Of a DNA stretch of 64,000 nt, positions 24,678 through 38,100 are shown one piece after another; the first letter of the stretch is position 1; every line of letters starts with the position of its first letter. The DNA lies in assembly GCA_037833965.1 (NCBI GenBank), contig AP031352.1, positions 538,501 to 602,500 of the forward strand, in the 5' to 3' direction. This DNA comes from Marchantia polymorpha subsp. ruderalis. Its lineage: Eukaryota; Streptophyta; Marchantiopsida; Marchantiales; Marchantiaceae. Position numbers and translations under genes: made by a program. The notes below the pieces were generated by a model. The model had not been told where the DNA came from. It did not search any database and saw nothing but the letters and a program-made list of their open reading frames with translations.

Positions 24678-27600
24678 CTAGACTAGGGCAGCAAAATTGT
24701 CGTTATTGGAAGTAAAAGCTTCGAGGAAAGCAAGGCGCCAATGCTTGCCACTAGAGGCTTTGTGTGTCTGAAGAACTCTACAAACACTAGCGTAAATTTT
24801 CTCCAGCTGTGCGACACCATAACCTTCTGTGACATCTGTCAGCTTTCTTTTGACATCCTCGACTTGCTGATGAAACTTATCATCTTTCACCGATTCCACG
24901 TTCGTCGAGTCCTCAAAAGCTTCCACCGCCTTCGGTGAATCTGCGTCTGGCAAGATCGAGGGGTCTGATCCTCTATCTTCTACGGGGTCGCTCACGGCCA
25001 CAGGAGATCCTTTTCCAGGACTGTCTTTTTTGGTCGTGGCAACAGGTGGTTCATCCTTTCCCTGTTCATCGATGACAGCTGCATGCGCGTCTCCAGCACC
25101 TCCTTCATCGCTGTCCTTCGCCGTCTGCTCCGAGGTCGCTGCACCGTCTGGAGGTACAACAGACCCCATCACTGCTTCACCTGCATTCGCTGTACAATCT
25201 TCAGCACACCGTACTCGCAAGAAAGTCAATCATCTCGAAATTATGAAAGAAAACACACTGGCTACTTCGAATGAAAGTGAAGGCACCACCCATACCTTAG
25301 TAAGAACGAAAGAGAAACTGGGTAACAAGACATTAAGACAAGAACACTGGTAAAACCCTTCTCAATGACATAATAACCTTAATAACACTGAAAGTGATTG
25401 TGACGAGAAAGATGAGCCTGTACTAACCCGCCGCACCGCCATCAGAATTTCTCTTGGACTTTCGACTTTCAGAAGGCTTGGGAACATCAACAGCCACAGC
25501 AGGCTGAAAACCCCTCAGTCGAGCGCTTGCTCGTGTCACAAAAGCGGGTGGCGCAACAACAGGACTTGGAGGAGCTTCAATAACACACACCGGGGGTCGA
25601 ACTGGGCCCCCTCGTGATGCAATAGCATCACAAAATATCACAAGTCCAGGATCCAGCTGCGCTAGCATGCCATGTACCTGGATGAACAGAGATTGCTCAT
25701 TACAAAATGCTGGAAGAATGTACTCATCAACGGGAAAAGTAACATGCGACATAGGAGGTTATGTCCGAAAAGATCTGTAGAATTCATAAATTCTGAAAAG
25801 AAGAGAAGTCAAGGTTACAAAGGAACTACGACGATTTGAAATACATAAATCAGGCTTTCAAAATTAGTTCCCACCTAAAAATATCTAGTGCAAGGGTTGC
25901 AAAGTTAACAGAAGAAAAACAGTATGCTAACGATTGTTGTCAACGTTCATATCCATGACCTACGAAAACTATCGTTTTGGAGGAGCTTCTAGTGGACAGA
26001 GCTGACTTACAGCATCGCGAAGAGCACATGCCTTGCTGACTATCCGCGCTCCTTGGTAATCATCTCCATTATACACCTGGATCAAGAATCACGTGAAGTT
26101 CAGCTTGAGGTGCAGGAATAATTAAGTGAGATGCCCCTGAAAAGTTTGTGCTAAAGGAAACACCGTCTCAGCTCAACATTTCCGACACACGCAAAGAGAA
26201 CTACGACAGATGCACCTACTGTAGACTGATATAAATGTATCCCTAGTCTAGGACCTCTACCTTAGCGTTGGCAGGAATCAGTTCGACATCATCCAGAAAC
26301 GCTGCGCGGGTGATATATTTTCCACTGTCTACACCCTGAAGCAACGTGGTCACATCCATTGGTTTCTTCACTACTGTATGATAGTCAGGAGCATCATCCT
26401 CCATAACTGGATAGTGAAATATGCTGAATCGTTTTTCGTAGAGAAGCCTACAAGACAGCAACATAATAACCGACGCTTTTTTGAGTTATGCAGTAAATAA
26501 TCTGAGGTGAACCCTGCCAAGTCCCAGCACGCGTATGGTTTGGAAGACATAATTGACAAGTGATACGCAAGAGATTGCGCAAGCAAAGATTTCTCTGAGG
26601 GTGTTAGACTCAGGAAGTAAGCATCGAATAGAACATGAACTTAATGATAAGCTTTACTGTGCGCATGATTTTCAATGCAGACCACGTAGTCAGCGAAAGT
26701 AGCTTACAGTGCCAAACAAATGGTAACCAAGAGCTTGCGTACACTTGGTTGACAACGTCATTCATCCCCACAAACCACAAACTCTAAAATCTCATCAGGA
26801 TCCTCGAATAAATTGTCTGGTACCTGTTGCAAACATCTCGAAGACACATCCTCAATTTCCTCAGAGCATGATCTTCCAAGTCCGCTTGCTCTTTCAACTC
26901 TGCCTCACTAGGTCCCCGCTCAACTCGAGGTGCCTTGGGGAGTTCCGGTAGAACTTCTTTAGCTTTCTCCACTTTTGAGCATTTGTCAATGGGAACAGCC
27001 AAGACTGCATCAATCATTCTTGTAAAAAATGCAGCACGTTCCTCTGTATTAGGGCAGACGACTTCATCCCTGCAAGCAAAGATGACAGGCAGACAGGCAC
27101 AACATGAGCAGATGGATGAGAGGAGGATTTTGGTAGATTAGACGAGCTGGTAAAGATCGGGAAAAAGGTAGAAGTTAGCCGACTCACAAATTTGTTCCGA
27201 ATATACTGACTGCATCTGGATCGATTTCATCCAGAGAACCTGCACAAGTCCCCAGAAGTAGGACAGGAAGATCTGATGGCAAGTCGGCAAGGAGCATCAG
27301 AAGAACTGCTCGCAGTTGATCATGTGCCTGCACAATCCAGCATAGTAAAGATGTTCAATATAAACCGATTGTCCCATAAGACTTTAAACCTTCACAAAAA
27401 TTACAGGAAATATTAAAAGTAAAGAACTGTAAATATCTGCTGCTGATATAATATTTATCTCGTTTCTAACGAGATAAATACGCAAGGAACTTGACAGAGG
27501 AGAAGATAAAAGAGTAAACAAAGAACCAAGAGAGAGTAGCAACGCTTCTAGCAAAAAGTTCATTAGCTGCAAGTAAAACTCCAATATGTATATTCTACGA

Positions 27601-30600
27601 ATCAGTATCAACAAGGGCCGAGGAAACAGTAAGATACAGTGTTCTTGAAAATGAGGCGTGCACTAGCTGGACGGATCAGCGTTGATTGTAGCTTACCGTT
27701 TCCCACCAAAGCTGTAGCTGTGGCAAGAAAAGTACGGATGGAGTAGTTCTTCGGGCTTCCCCAAAAATGTGTACGAGAGCCTCCTCGGGACTCTTCGCAC
27801 TAGGATCGGACAGGAGCGATGGAAGTCCAAGCGAATGGACAGGAAACCTTTCCAATCTGTGTAACACGGCCGGGGCAAGATGCTCCTGCACAGGAATGGG
27901 TATACTTATTAGCATGATAGAATCCCCAAGGCCCCTTACAACCACTACCCAGGAGACCATACATCCCCGGAGCTAGCTGAGCTGTGCCAATAAGAAGGAA
28001 CGGGGTAGCAGAAAGAGAGGAGTTTGAATAAGGAGACATAGGAGACAAGAGCCGATGATCCTTCGAGTTATCGCACTTCCCATTACTGAAGCTTCAGGTT
28101 TCCTTGTCCAATTCTCAAAAAAATTGGCCCAGCTTGCATGTCCTCTAACATGATAGACTGAACAGATCAGAAAGAAAATTACCAGGCCAGATCCGTCATA
28201 TCCCCACAGCAAAAGCCTTGGTTTGTACACGTAAGGAATAGATGATCCGAACTGGAATCCGAACAACCTAGCCAACTGCTCAGGACTCTCATCGTCGTCG
28301 TCATAATCTTCCAGATCCGACTTCTCGACATGCATAACAGGGAAAACTTCTATGAGGCGCCTCAACACACGTTCTAACTGGACCTCGAGTACAGGAGTAA
28401 CAACAGTGGAAAGAGGCCTGCCGTGCACAACAGCTCCCCTATGAGCAGCGGGGGTTATTGCCGACATCGCTTCCCAGAAGTCTCGCCTTCCAACTTCCAC
28501 TGAGTCTACATCTATCACAAACTGCTCATCACTCTTGTAAACTTGAGGATATTTCTTCCTAAAAGCCCTGATTGCTGCCTCTGTACATAGAGCTCTCAAA
28601 TCCGCCCCGCAATAGCCTACACAAGACGCTGCAAGTTCCTTGCGTAGACTTTCTTCTGGAGGTTTCTGCCACTTCTTTGTATGGATGTCAAGTATCTCGG
28701 CTCTGGCTTCTGAGTTGGGCAAAGGAAACATAAACTCTCTGTCAAAACGACCAGGCCGCCTAAGAGCTCCGTCTATGGCGTCAACTCTGTTGGTCGCTCC
28801 AATAACCACTACCTGACCACGAGAATCCAGGCCATCCATCAAAGCGAGTAAGGTAGACACGATGGAATTGTGAATTTGCTCCTGTTTGCTCGATCGCACC
28901 GGTGCAAGACCATCAATCTCATCAAAGAAAATAATAGAGGGCTGACAACGTTGAGCCTCTTCAAACAGTAACTTGAGCTGTCGTTCTGCTTCCCCGACCC
29001 ACTTGCTAAGCACATCTGCACCCTTCCGCATATAAAAGTTCACTTTCTGCCCTGCCCTCGTGGCCGCACTGGCCAAAGCCCTTGCTACTAAAGTCTTTCC
29101 CGTTCCAGGAGGACCGCACAGTAGAACACCCCTGGGTGGAGTGATGTGGTAGTTGGCAAAGAAGTTTGGGTAAAGCAAAGGGAAGAAAACCATCTCCTTC
29201 AGAGAATCGATGTACTTGGACAAACCCCCAATCTGATCAAAACCTACAGAATTATCAACCTGCACAGGTTGAATATCAGCTCCACCTTTGGAACTAGGTC
29301 CGGCAGTTTGTGCGCCTGCACCCGTTGCACTGGCATGTCCCCAGGGCTCGGATTGGTGGCCCCAGGCACTGGTTGTGGGATTGCCAGCCCATCCGGTAGA
29401 AGCATGTGTATCTAAGCCAGAAGGAAGCCAAGGGATGCTACCCGCAGAGCGGACTCCTCTAGCCCAGGGCGCAACTGCTCCTTGGTCAGCCGCCATTTCG
29501 TCGACAAGCAGAGAGTCGTCGGAGTCATCGTTCCTCATCGATCGGTGCCGCTTGTAGGCTCGTGCTGCGGAGCGGCGCCCTTCACGGGCTCTCTTTCCGT
29601 TGCCATTCGCGTTACCATTGCCGCTCCCACCTTGGAAAAGCTTTCTTGGAGATCGTGGTCGAGCAGCGGCCCTGTTCTCTTCCCTACGAGGAGAAAACCT
29701 CTGCACTTCGGTACGATTGCGCAATGCGTAGCGCCGTCTGCCCTCACGCTCGGCCGACTCTTCGTCCTCTTCTTCCTCTTCACCATCATCACCCTCTTCG
29801 CCTTCATCTCCAGCTCCTCCATCTTCACCGTCTTCACCCTCTTCTGCCTCATTTCCAGTGGACGAATTTGGTTCGTCTTCCTCAAACTCTTGTGAGGAGT
29901 CCTGCCTTGTCGGTCTCAGCTTCTGCCGGGGCCTGAGCCCCTCCCGCCGTGGAGCAGGACCCGCATCTCCATTCTTCTTATCAGAACCTGTTGGACTTCC
30001 CTCCTCTTCTCGGGGTGCGGGAGCCTCGGCCTTTGAATTCTTCGACGATCGGAAAGCATGCAACTGGACAAAGAATCCCGGTTAGAAACGTATCAGCACA
30101 AGACATCCACCAGGTGAAGCAAATGACAGTTCAAACGATATAAATGACATGAATATGCCTGAAGTTGTCCTCACCACAAGGTGCAGAGAGTAAAAGAGCA
30201 ACAAGAACCATATCAAAGAAGGTAGAGACCCACGCCCTAGAGCAAAAGGTCCGTGTAAGGACGAATGAATACATTACACCAGCGTAACGATGTCAACCAT
30301 ATCGGAAAAGAAGTACATATAAATTAAAACCGACCTAGAATGAACGGACTTCGTCAAACAACTGACTGAGAGCAACCGCATCATAGGTAATGACATCTCC
30401 CTATTGTTGAAGGAAAGGAGAGGTCCACTGAGACATGGAGAAAAGTTCAAAACGATAAGTATAAGAGAGAGCCTAACGAGTACCCTTGTGGGAAGCAACG
30501 TACCCTCAGATCCTCCTCATCCGCATCGGTGTTTTCTGAATCATAACCAAGACCAACAGATATCCGCCTTTTCCTCGTCGATCGACGCAAAGTACTTGCC

Positions 30601-31785
30601 GCAACAGGCTGGATCACGCACCAACCAGAATCCTCAGTTCCAAAACTCAATCAATTGATGAGAAAGAACTATCATCCAATGGCCCAAAAGTTCTAGACCC
30701 TAGAATGGTCAACCAACTCGCCATCAAAACTTCAAGCTTATGCAATTGATTAACCATAGGTCTGACTCGTACTTGCTTCATTGAGAACCGCGCTTCAAAA
30801 ACTAAACAGGTGAGAAGACGTTAGGAATAGGATGAATGAATATCCGCCAAGAAACCTCCCCACCTGACTCAGAGAGTGTCCCTGTTGCCCTGATTTCTGC
30901 GCAGGCTGCCCAAAGAAGAAAAAATATCAGCAGAGGTAGCTAAAATCGTTCTCCAACCATTGCACCCACTTCAGCAATTTAGAACATCGTGGAGATTTTG
31001 AAAGCGAGTCTTTCACCCAATATGATCTATCTTACGAAACTGCAATTGGACAGATTCTTTATAGAAATTCCTCCAACCTCCAAACCTCACTCAGCGCAAA
31101 GGTAGAAAATCAAACCTGCAATCCAACAACGAGAACCTTGACTACATTAAATCTAAAGCGCCAATCCACTATCTACAGAAAATCCACCCTTCCACCACAG
31201 CAATGTACCCAACAAAACTGGACAAGTAGAAGCTCTAAAATCCAGCCGATCACTGACCCGCCCACCGAGTCATATCAAAGAATCGATTCACACTTGATAG
31301 CCCGGGACTTCCAGGTGTACACGAGATCAGCTCAGTGACCACTCATAAACTTGATCAAGAACTCCGTAATCACAGGTATATAATCCCCAGCGCATAATTG
31401 ATTCTCAACCGTGTGAAATCACCAAAATCCGCTGTCGTATCGGCATCCGAACCCAAGACTACCCAGAAATCCCCCTCAACAGAGACGTCACTTCCCTCCC
31501 CACCTCTCCCCGCCCTTCACCTGCCGACTAGTCGACTCTGACTCCACTCATTGGAGAAAAACGTACCGTGGTCACGGAGTCAGGATCTGCGGCAGAAGAA
31601 ATAACAGCGGGTTTGCCCTTCAGGTGCGGACGCTGCATTTTAGCAGCAATCCGCGATGCCGCCAGTCGCTTTGGCGCGTCGTTGTTCGAGTTCTTGGGCC
31701 GCAGATAGCGAGAGAAGCGAGGCAAAGGAGAGTGATGGGAACTTCGACGATAAAGCGTTCTCCTGCGCGGTGCACTACCTCTCAT
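24678..31785 (-). CDS. ATAD2-type AAA ATPase with bromodomain, complete, 10 exons
   Basis: Ten minus-strand exons with GT-AG borders join in frame to 1267 aa: 31785-31567, 30608-30504, 30063-28183, 27885-27697, 27327-27188, 27069-26824, 26447-26261, 26076-26011, 25677-25428 and 25198-24678. Family: ATAD2/Yta7/Abo1, nuclear histone chaperone ATPases. The N-terminus has RRRTLYRRS, LAASRIAAKM and STRKRRISVGL, as in the plant homologue, so I chose the ATG at 31785 over the in-frame one at 31638. An acidic tract lies at about residues 165-215. The first AAA module has Walker A GPPGTGKT (425-432), Walker B IIFFDEID (485-492) and RRPGRFD. The second AAA module is degenerate: GYDGSGL has no Walker lysine, as is usual here. 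The bromodomain spans about 912-1025 with the acetyl-lysine Asn in VYNGDD (992). The tail ends in a helical region (VAQLEKIYASVCRVL). Confidence 0.93.
27452..27480. repeat. Perfect hairpin in an ATAD2-type gene intron (13 bp arms, 3 nt loop)
   Basis: TATTTATCTCGTT and its exact reverse complement are separated by TCT. It lies in the intron between exons 4 and 5. Confidence 0.9.
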
Positions 31786-32300
31786 GGCTCGCCCCTCCCC
31801 ACGGTCCCCACTCCTCTTCCTCCTCCTCCTCTTCGCCCACCACCACCACTACCACCGTGTCCTCCTCCTCTTTCTTCTTCTTCTTCACCTTCTCCGTCAC
31901 CATCGCCAGTGTTGCTCGCAGCAGCAGATGCAGCAGCAGCCGTAGTGGTCGCAGTAGCCTCCCTCCCTCCCTCCCTCCGCTGCGACGCGATGCGATGCGT
32001 TGCTCGCTCGCTCGCTCGCTCGCTCAACCCTACCCTACCCCACTGGTTGGGCTGGGCAGCTTTCCTTCACCAGGGTTCAACTCACCCTCCGCGGCCAGAT
32101 TCCTCAACATTAATAACGCTTTTCTTCGTTAAAAACCACACCTTTTATCTCCTTCCTGCTAACGCCTCTGTTATCTCGACCTTTTCCCGCATTTTCCCCA
32201 GACCGTTTCCAGCTATTTTCTTACACATTTCTCTGCCCTCCCTTAGACCATCCCGCGCTCCGGCTTTTCCGTTGCCACCCAGCCACGAATAATACCCAAC
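31786..32300 (-). promoter_or_regulatory. 5' region of the ATAD2-type gene with microsatellites
   Basis: GC-rich, simple-sequence DNA immediately upstream of the start codon. It has CTC/CCT runs (about 31811-31870), a CCCT run (about 31958-31978) and a CGCT run (about 32003-32025). On the minus strand these are GA-rich and GCGA tracts, typical of plant core promoters and 5' UTRs. I could not place a TATA box or start site. Confidence 0.5.
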
Positions 32301-34649
32301 ACAAAATTTGCAGTGCTCGTGTAGGCTCCCAGATATATCAGGGCCTACAAATCAAAAGGGGCCCTCTTCCGTGTGTTCACAAAGTGGCGGTAATAATAGA
32401 AATAAAAAATTGTACGCATGTGTGTCAAGTAGCGGGATTTGCCCCCTATGTCAGCAAATGCTAATGACGATAGACAACAGGAACTTGAAGAAAAGTAATG
32501 ATGGAAATTTAGCACGTGATTAGGAGGAGGAGGGGGGTGGGGGGCGGGCTCATTTTTTCGGGGTCTCTTCACTTGTAGGCTTTCTGATGCTTTGCAAACT
32601 TGAGCTAACAACCAAAGAGGATTTATGCACGTGTTTCATGTAATTTAAAATAGAAATTCCCACCCTGTGAAATAGGGCACAGGGCTTCGGACCTTGTCCT
32701 ATGAATCTGGATTTCCACCCATACACCATCGTCTATCTTTGCTAAATTGCCATTCTCTCTTCCTCTTCCATTCCCCCTTCTTTTCTGGGTCCAACAACTG
32801 CTACTATACGAAGCACTCTCTTCTGGCTTTCAACCTCTTCTTCACTGAATGCTTTGAGCTACGATCAAATGTGTTCTTCTCTTTTTCCATCCCCTTACGA
32901 CGATGCATGTGAACCTGCTTGCTAAAACCTGTTTCCATGTCCTAACCTGCAGTTCCTCCTCTTTCTGATTCACTCTACATTTTCCTTATGGCTTTTAGCC
33001 ACCGGGTAACAGCTAGCATTTCGAGGAGGCACACACCAAGCTAAGTTTAGGTGTGATGGAGGTTGGATTTGTCCACAATGTGCCAACAGAGTAGAGCAGA
33101 AGATTTACCCTTGGCATTATAGCAAACTGTGGCTTCTTCTATAAACTAGTTGTGTTCAGGCTCAGAATCTGAACGTAGAGATGCACGACATGTGTAATGG
33201 AACTGGCTTGCAGATGTTACAAAGCTTAGTTGAATGAAAGCCAAGTTGCTCCACGATACCAGCAGAGTGCATGTTTGGAGGAGTGTACTAGGGAGCTTAT
33301 CCTGACTTCATTGTCTTCCTTTATCATTTGTATCATAGTAATACAAAGGAATGCATTATGGACAAATATTTGTTCTCCTTGCTGGTTCTATTTCTGCAAC
33401 TCATTTTTTGGAATGACATATAAAAAAGAGTAATCTAAAAGTAATGACAGTACTTCCAGATTTTTTTCCTACGCTTTGCTGCTTATTTCTTTTTCAGCCC
33501 TAGTCCATAACTCTGATAAAAGTAAGAAATAATTGCAATATCATGAAAAATGGGTGCCAGTTTCCAATTTTATTGGTTTGTGAATTGAAACATTATAAAG
33601 CCATTCATCTCTAAATACGTATTAGTAAACACTAATGCTACAAATCATTTTTAACAATCCTCTTCAACGGTATACAATATTAAAAGAGAAAGAAATCGCT
33701 TGAATATTAAACTTCACCATGATTGTATCTTAAATTTTCTGAGATAAATCAAAAAAATTTACATGTATTTAGCAGAGTCTAAAAGTTAGTTTTCAGATAT
33801 TTATTTTAATGATCTTCAAAAAAAAATCGTTAATGTTTCTTGTATTAAATGCACATAGACTACAATGAAACTTTCATACTATTATACCAATAATCCTGGA
33901 TCATATGTTCTATTCATGTACACGTGTGTCCATTTGATTTTTATCGTACAAAATTATCGTTGAATGGATAAATAGTTGAAAAATGAATGAGAAAAAATCT
34001 TTAAAGAGAAATGTATCTATCAAACTTTACAATGATCCTATATATTTATTGCTTCCATAAATTTTACGAAAAAATCATGTGGTTGTAAAGTTTTTAAGAA
34101 ACATTATAACTATCAAAACATTGATAGTTATTATTGAAAGAATTTCTGAATAAAAATTTTACAAATTTACAAAAATTTTCTTGATTCAGTTGATGGTGGA
34201 ACTTCACAGCAGTGAAAAATTGAAAAATTGAAATTTCATGATAAATTTTATTTTTTTAAAGTCTATGTAAATTTTTCCTGATAAATTAATTTAGTTTAGG
34301 TTAGTATTTAAATTTAATTTTATTTAATCAAATAATTAAATAAATTAGTTATTGCATTATGGTGATGGATCAAATTCAACAACAATCTATTAATGATGAA
34401 AAATTTATGTATTCAAATCTGAGAGAGTGGTATTCTATGAAAATTGCAGTGTCACATGAACTAAATATACATTAAAAGTAGTCTGATTTGTGTAATACGC
34501 CTCAGAAACTAAATATATCATATGGATTTTTTTATCAATATAACTGGTTAAAAATTATATATAGTAGACAAGAATATCATAAATGAAAGTATAAGAAAAA
34601 AATGTGTTATATGATCTTGCAAAAATGGTTATTCAATTATCTAGAGTTG

Positions 34650-34681
34650 ACAAGATAGATAAATTGATTTATCTATCTTGT
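34650..34681. repeat. Perfect hairpin (15 bp arms, 2 nt loop)
   Basis: ACAAGATAGATAAAT, the loop TG, then the exact reverse complement. Confidence 0.9.
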
Positions 34682-35620
34682 TAAGTATTTAGCAAGATAA
34701 ACTGAATTTTTTTCATGTGTTTATGTTTTGACTGTGTAATATTCAAAAAAATATTTTTCATAAATAATGTCTGATTTCCTTAGTTACATGATTACAAATG
34801 AATTAACATTGGAGAATATGTTAAGTAGTGTATAGATGTACGTCAATTCTATCTAGACTTAGATATAAGTGATTTTTTATTTTTTTATCTAATCTCTAAG
34901 CTTATACAAGACTTCAATCTTAATTTTGTTTTTTCATGATTTTGTTCCTGTTTTCTAATCAATCTTCAATGAATTATCTATCGAAACATATATATATAGC
35001 CTACCTCGAGTTTACTGCAAATAGAGCAGCAACAGTCAAGTACAAAAATTTGCAGAGAGGTTTTTTGGTCATGCTTGATGAGAATTACAAGCAATGGAGT
35101 TCTACATATGTATGAGAACGTGTGACGGCGCCCACCATGCTAAGCAGCTCGGGTGTCACTCTCTGTATGCTATTGTTAATTAAGTTGTTTTCTTTGCTTC
35201 CGAATCACTGGGTAACTATATATAGAAAATCAAATCATGTGTTGTGCTTTTTGAAAAACCTTCATAGTAAAGGTATATTAGCATATACCTTAACCTCTAC
35301 CTACCATAATGTAATATATATCTTACACTGTGTTACTATTTGTAGAGTGTTAACGACTAGGTAATTTTTCATCCTTGCAAGCTTGACTGGGTATTCCCAT
35401 CTTCTTTGCTATTTACCTGGCCCCTCCGAGACTACAGCAGTTTGGTGCAAGTCATACAAGCAATTCTTCGGTGTGAAGCATGTACGTAGAACAAAATTAC
35501 ATGTGCATGAGATCTTGCTAAACACTTGTGACAAATCTGACCAAGCTAAATAAGTGTGATGGAAGATCTTCATGTATGGCATTGAAAGATGTTATACGAC
35601 AAAAACGAAAATAAAGAAAG

Positions 35621-35656
35621 ATGGCGATGGCCGGAGCCTTCTCCGGCCATCGCCAT
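35621..35656. repeat. Perfect GC-rich hairpin (16 bp arms, 4 nt loop)
   Basis: ATGGCGATGGCCGGAG, the loop CCTT, then the exact reverse complement. It is much more GC-rich than its surroundings. No T-run follows on either strand within a few bases, so there is no reason to call it a terminator. Confidence 0.9.
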
Positions 35657-36907
35657 TGGTCAACAAACTGTTTGCGATTAGTGACAACGACAGAATTAGA
35701 CGTGATTTGATTCCTTGTTGGCTCATCTTTATTCGAGCAGATGGAGAAGTTCACGTCCTATCATAATTTCTCCCGGTCCGTTAATTCGATTGAATTTCGA
35801 TAACGACTCTGAATTTACATTTCTCGCTCCGTCTGCTTCTTACCCGTCTCACTGTCGATGGATAATGGTATGCCGTGTACGCCACTTCCTGTAGACTTCA
35901 TGACCTCGAGACTCGAAGGGGTCAGGAACACTGGCACTTGACAAATCGCGATGGAAGGGGCTTCCCACCACTAAACCGTGACGATGACATCACCGATCTG
36001 AGTACTGATCTGGCGTGGGATCGGTTTGTGCAACGATCCATTCCATAGCAGTACGAAGGATGCGCGCGCAGGAGAAAATCACAACATACAATCACAGTAT
36101 TCATGCGATCTGCGCAGCTTTTTCAGAAAGTACAGGATTGCAGAGTGAGTACAGGGCCGCACTATGAGTGTGGGCGGACGGCAAACCGGAAGGAGACGAG
36201 ACGGCGCGCCACAAGGTTCTGACTGGTTCCTTCTCGGGGCTGCGAGGAGCTTTGGAATGCGTCGTCCTGCCTCCTCAGCATGAGCACTTTGAGCAGCTCT
36301 TCGTCTTCGTCTTACTTTGATGTTTCTCTGCACTCAATCACGCCGTTCATGACTTCCGTACCTCGTAGTCGAAAGGGGCCTGCCGTTGGTTTTCGCTCGG
36401 CATTTTCATCTTCGTAGGGGTCCAGAGAGGTCGTAGATTTCGGGTAAGGTCTGAGGTCAAGCTGGAGTTGTTCTTGACAGTCAGATCGATAGCTTGGTCT
36501 TGTTGTATACCGGTGGCGTAGTCCTGGTCCCCTTCACGAGTGTGACTGGTGAGAGGATATGAACATGAACACCAGGTTGCCGAGCTTGAAGCTGCGGAGG
36601 TGTTCGTGGGTAGGCAAAAAATCATGAATCACAAGACCTTCACACGTTGCGCTGGGTCGAACTCGAGCTTCTGCTTTCAACCGGGTGTAAGAAAGGTTAA
36701 CACGAGTCGATGATCGATGCCGGTAGGAGAGGAAAAGCTTGAAAATGTTGCAAAGATCAAAGATTCTCCTGCGGAATCACACAAAGGCTTGCTGACGGTC
36801 GGTAGTGCACGGTAATCGAGACATTTATTCATTGGCCCGACCGTAGTCATTGGATTGGATCGATTTGTACACGATCGACATGGCAAGGGATTTGTCCGCT
36901 GGAATCT

Positions 36908-38100
36908 CTAACATTCGCAATTGTCGAGCTCATGACCAAACTGTCGCTTCCAGGGAACCAGTTGATGGGAATCATGGCTCGAGGAAAGCGTGAGATGGTT
37001 TGTGCCCTGAACGAAACCTCGAATCGCGTTGTCTGCAAATTGCTGCGAGATCTCTATCTTGGGGTTTGCGTATCTGGCTGATGCTATCTCACATGCGGCT
37101 TCTTTTCTAACTCCTCGATCGGTGATGTATTGAGGGTCTCTGGAATGGGTGTAGGACAAGATCACTTCAGTCTCGTCCTCGTCGTCGTCCATGTCCTAGC
37201 TGTATAACACGGCGCAAACTTGCTTGACGACTTTCTTGATGGGAATGCGATCACCCTTCCTAATCAGCACTTGAAAATTGCTTAAATTGCACCCTTGAAC
37301 TAGCTCATGACTCCTACGATGAATCCGAAGGAAACTGCGTCATTCAGTACAGGAGCTCCCGGACAGGGAGGGACTACAATATTCTTGACACGGTTCTCGA
37401 AATTGCTCCTGATCCTCCTGCAGAGAGGGCGAGTTGTAGAAGCTGCCGACTGCTGGAATGGCATCCAGGGTCTCGGTCATATGCTCCTCGATCAGATCCA
37501 GGACCTCGTCAGCCACTGGATCTAATGTGCTTCTCAGCGTGCCGGAGTTGATCTGCACATCAGGAGATTTGGAATCTCGTACGGAGTTGCTATCTTTTCC
37601 CCAGCGATTGGCCACTGCGGGTAGCAAAGGAAGCGTGAAGCTGGTCACGTCGCTGTCGTAGCTGGCTTTGATAATCCTACAACATCGAATGATCTCTAAA
37701 ACCTTAGCGAGGTAGGTAGCTACGAATCATCTGAAACAGCTGATCCTCTTCCGCTGTCTGAAAGTGGAAGATGGCTTCGTCCACGTGACATCGTCCGACA
37801 GATGGCAGCCCCCTGACCTCGCTGACTTCGATAGCGGATCTGGTGGCGTGCCGACTTTCGCATACACCACCATATCCACGGTTCCACCTCCGCCATCAAC
37901 CATGAGATGCCTCTGTCCGTTGCAAAACTCTTCGACGGTTAGCGTCTGGTGGCAGTCGACGCTGGGCTGCCTCTGGTTCGACGACGATGACGAGGTCGTG
38001 ACAGCTCGCCTGCTCACCGTGGCACAGCGTTCTCTGCACCAATCCTGCTGCTTCAGCGCATTCCTTCATAACTCTGAACAATTGCTCGCACGTATTTCAC
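36908..38100 (-). pseudogene. HSPA12-like Hsp70-family pseudogene
   Basis: Minus-strand blocks follow the order of HSPA12-type Hsp70 proteins. They are VMKECAEAAGLV and VIVVEPEAAQ (about 38075-37960), the phosphate-binding motif RHLMVDGGGGTVDMVVYAK (about 37915-37865), EVSEVRGCHLSDDV, SDVTSFTLPLLPAVANRW (about 37645), VADEVLDLIEEHM, VGSFYNSPSLQE, KNIVVPPCPGAPVLNDAVSFG (about 37375-37315), KGDRIPIKKVVKQVCAVL (about 37255) and DPQYITDRGVRKE (about 37130). The blocks are in different frames. There is an in-frame TAG at 37196-37198. The segment expected between NDAVSFG and KGDRIP is largely missing, as is the N-terminal ATPase start. Hence a pseudogene. Active members are Hsp70-like ATPases of poorly known role. 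Confidence 0.75.

Larger units (their letters stand above)
32301..36900. other. Intergenic, AT-rich core
   Basis: No gene seen. From about 33480 to 35020 the sequence is very AT-rich. Two perfect hairpins are listed separately. From 35900 to 36900 the GC content rises and minus-strand frames (for example ILYFLKKLRRS near 36120) could be further debris of the adjacent HSPA12-like pseudogene, but I cannot align them. Confidence 0.45.

Noticed and set aside
27188-27327. Possible frameshift in ATAD2-type exon 5
   Set aside because: On careful re-reading the exon is 140 bases and continues the frame (AHDQLRAVLLMLLADLP), so the gene is intact.
31624-32292. Plus-strand 222-codon frame rich in Pro and Ser
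   Set aside because: It is antisense to the first ATAD2-type exon and its 5' region, and is made of CCT/CTC and CGCT microsatellites.
35621-35656. GC-rich hairpin as a bacterial-type terminator
   Set aside because: There is no T-run after it, no gene ends there, and the window is eukaryotic.
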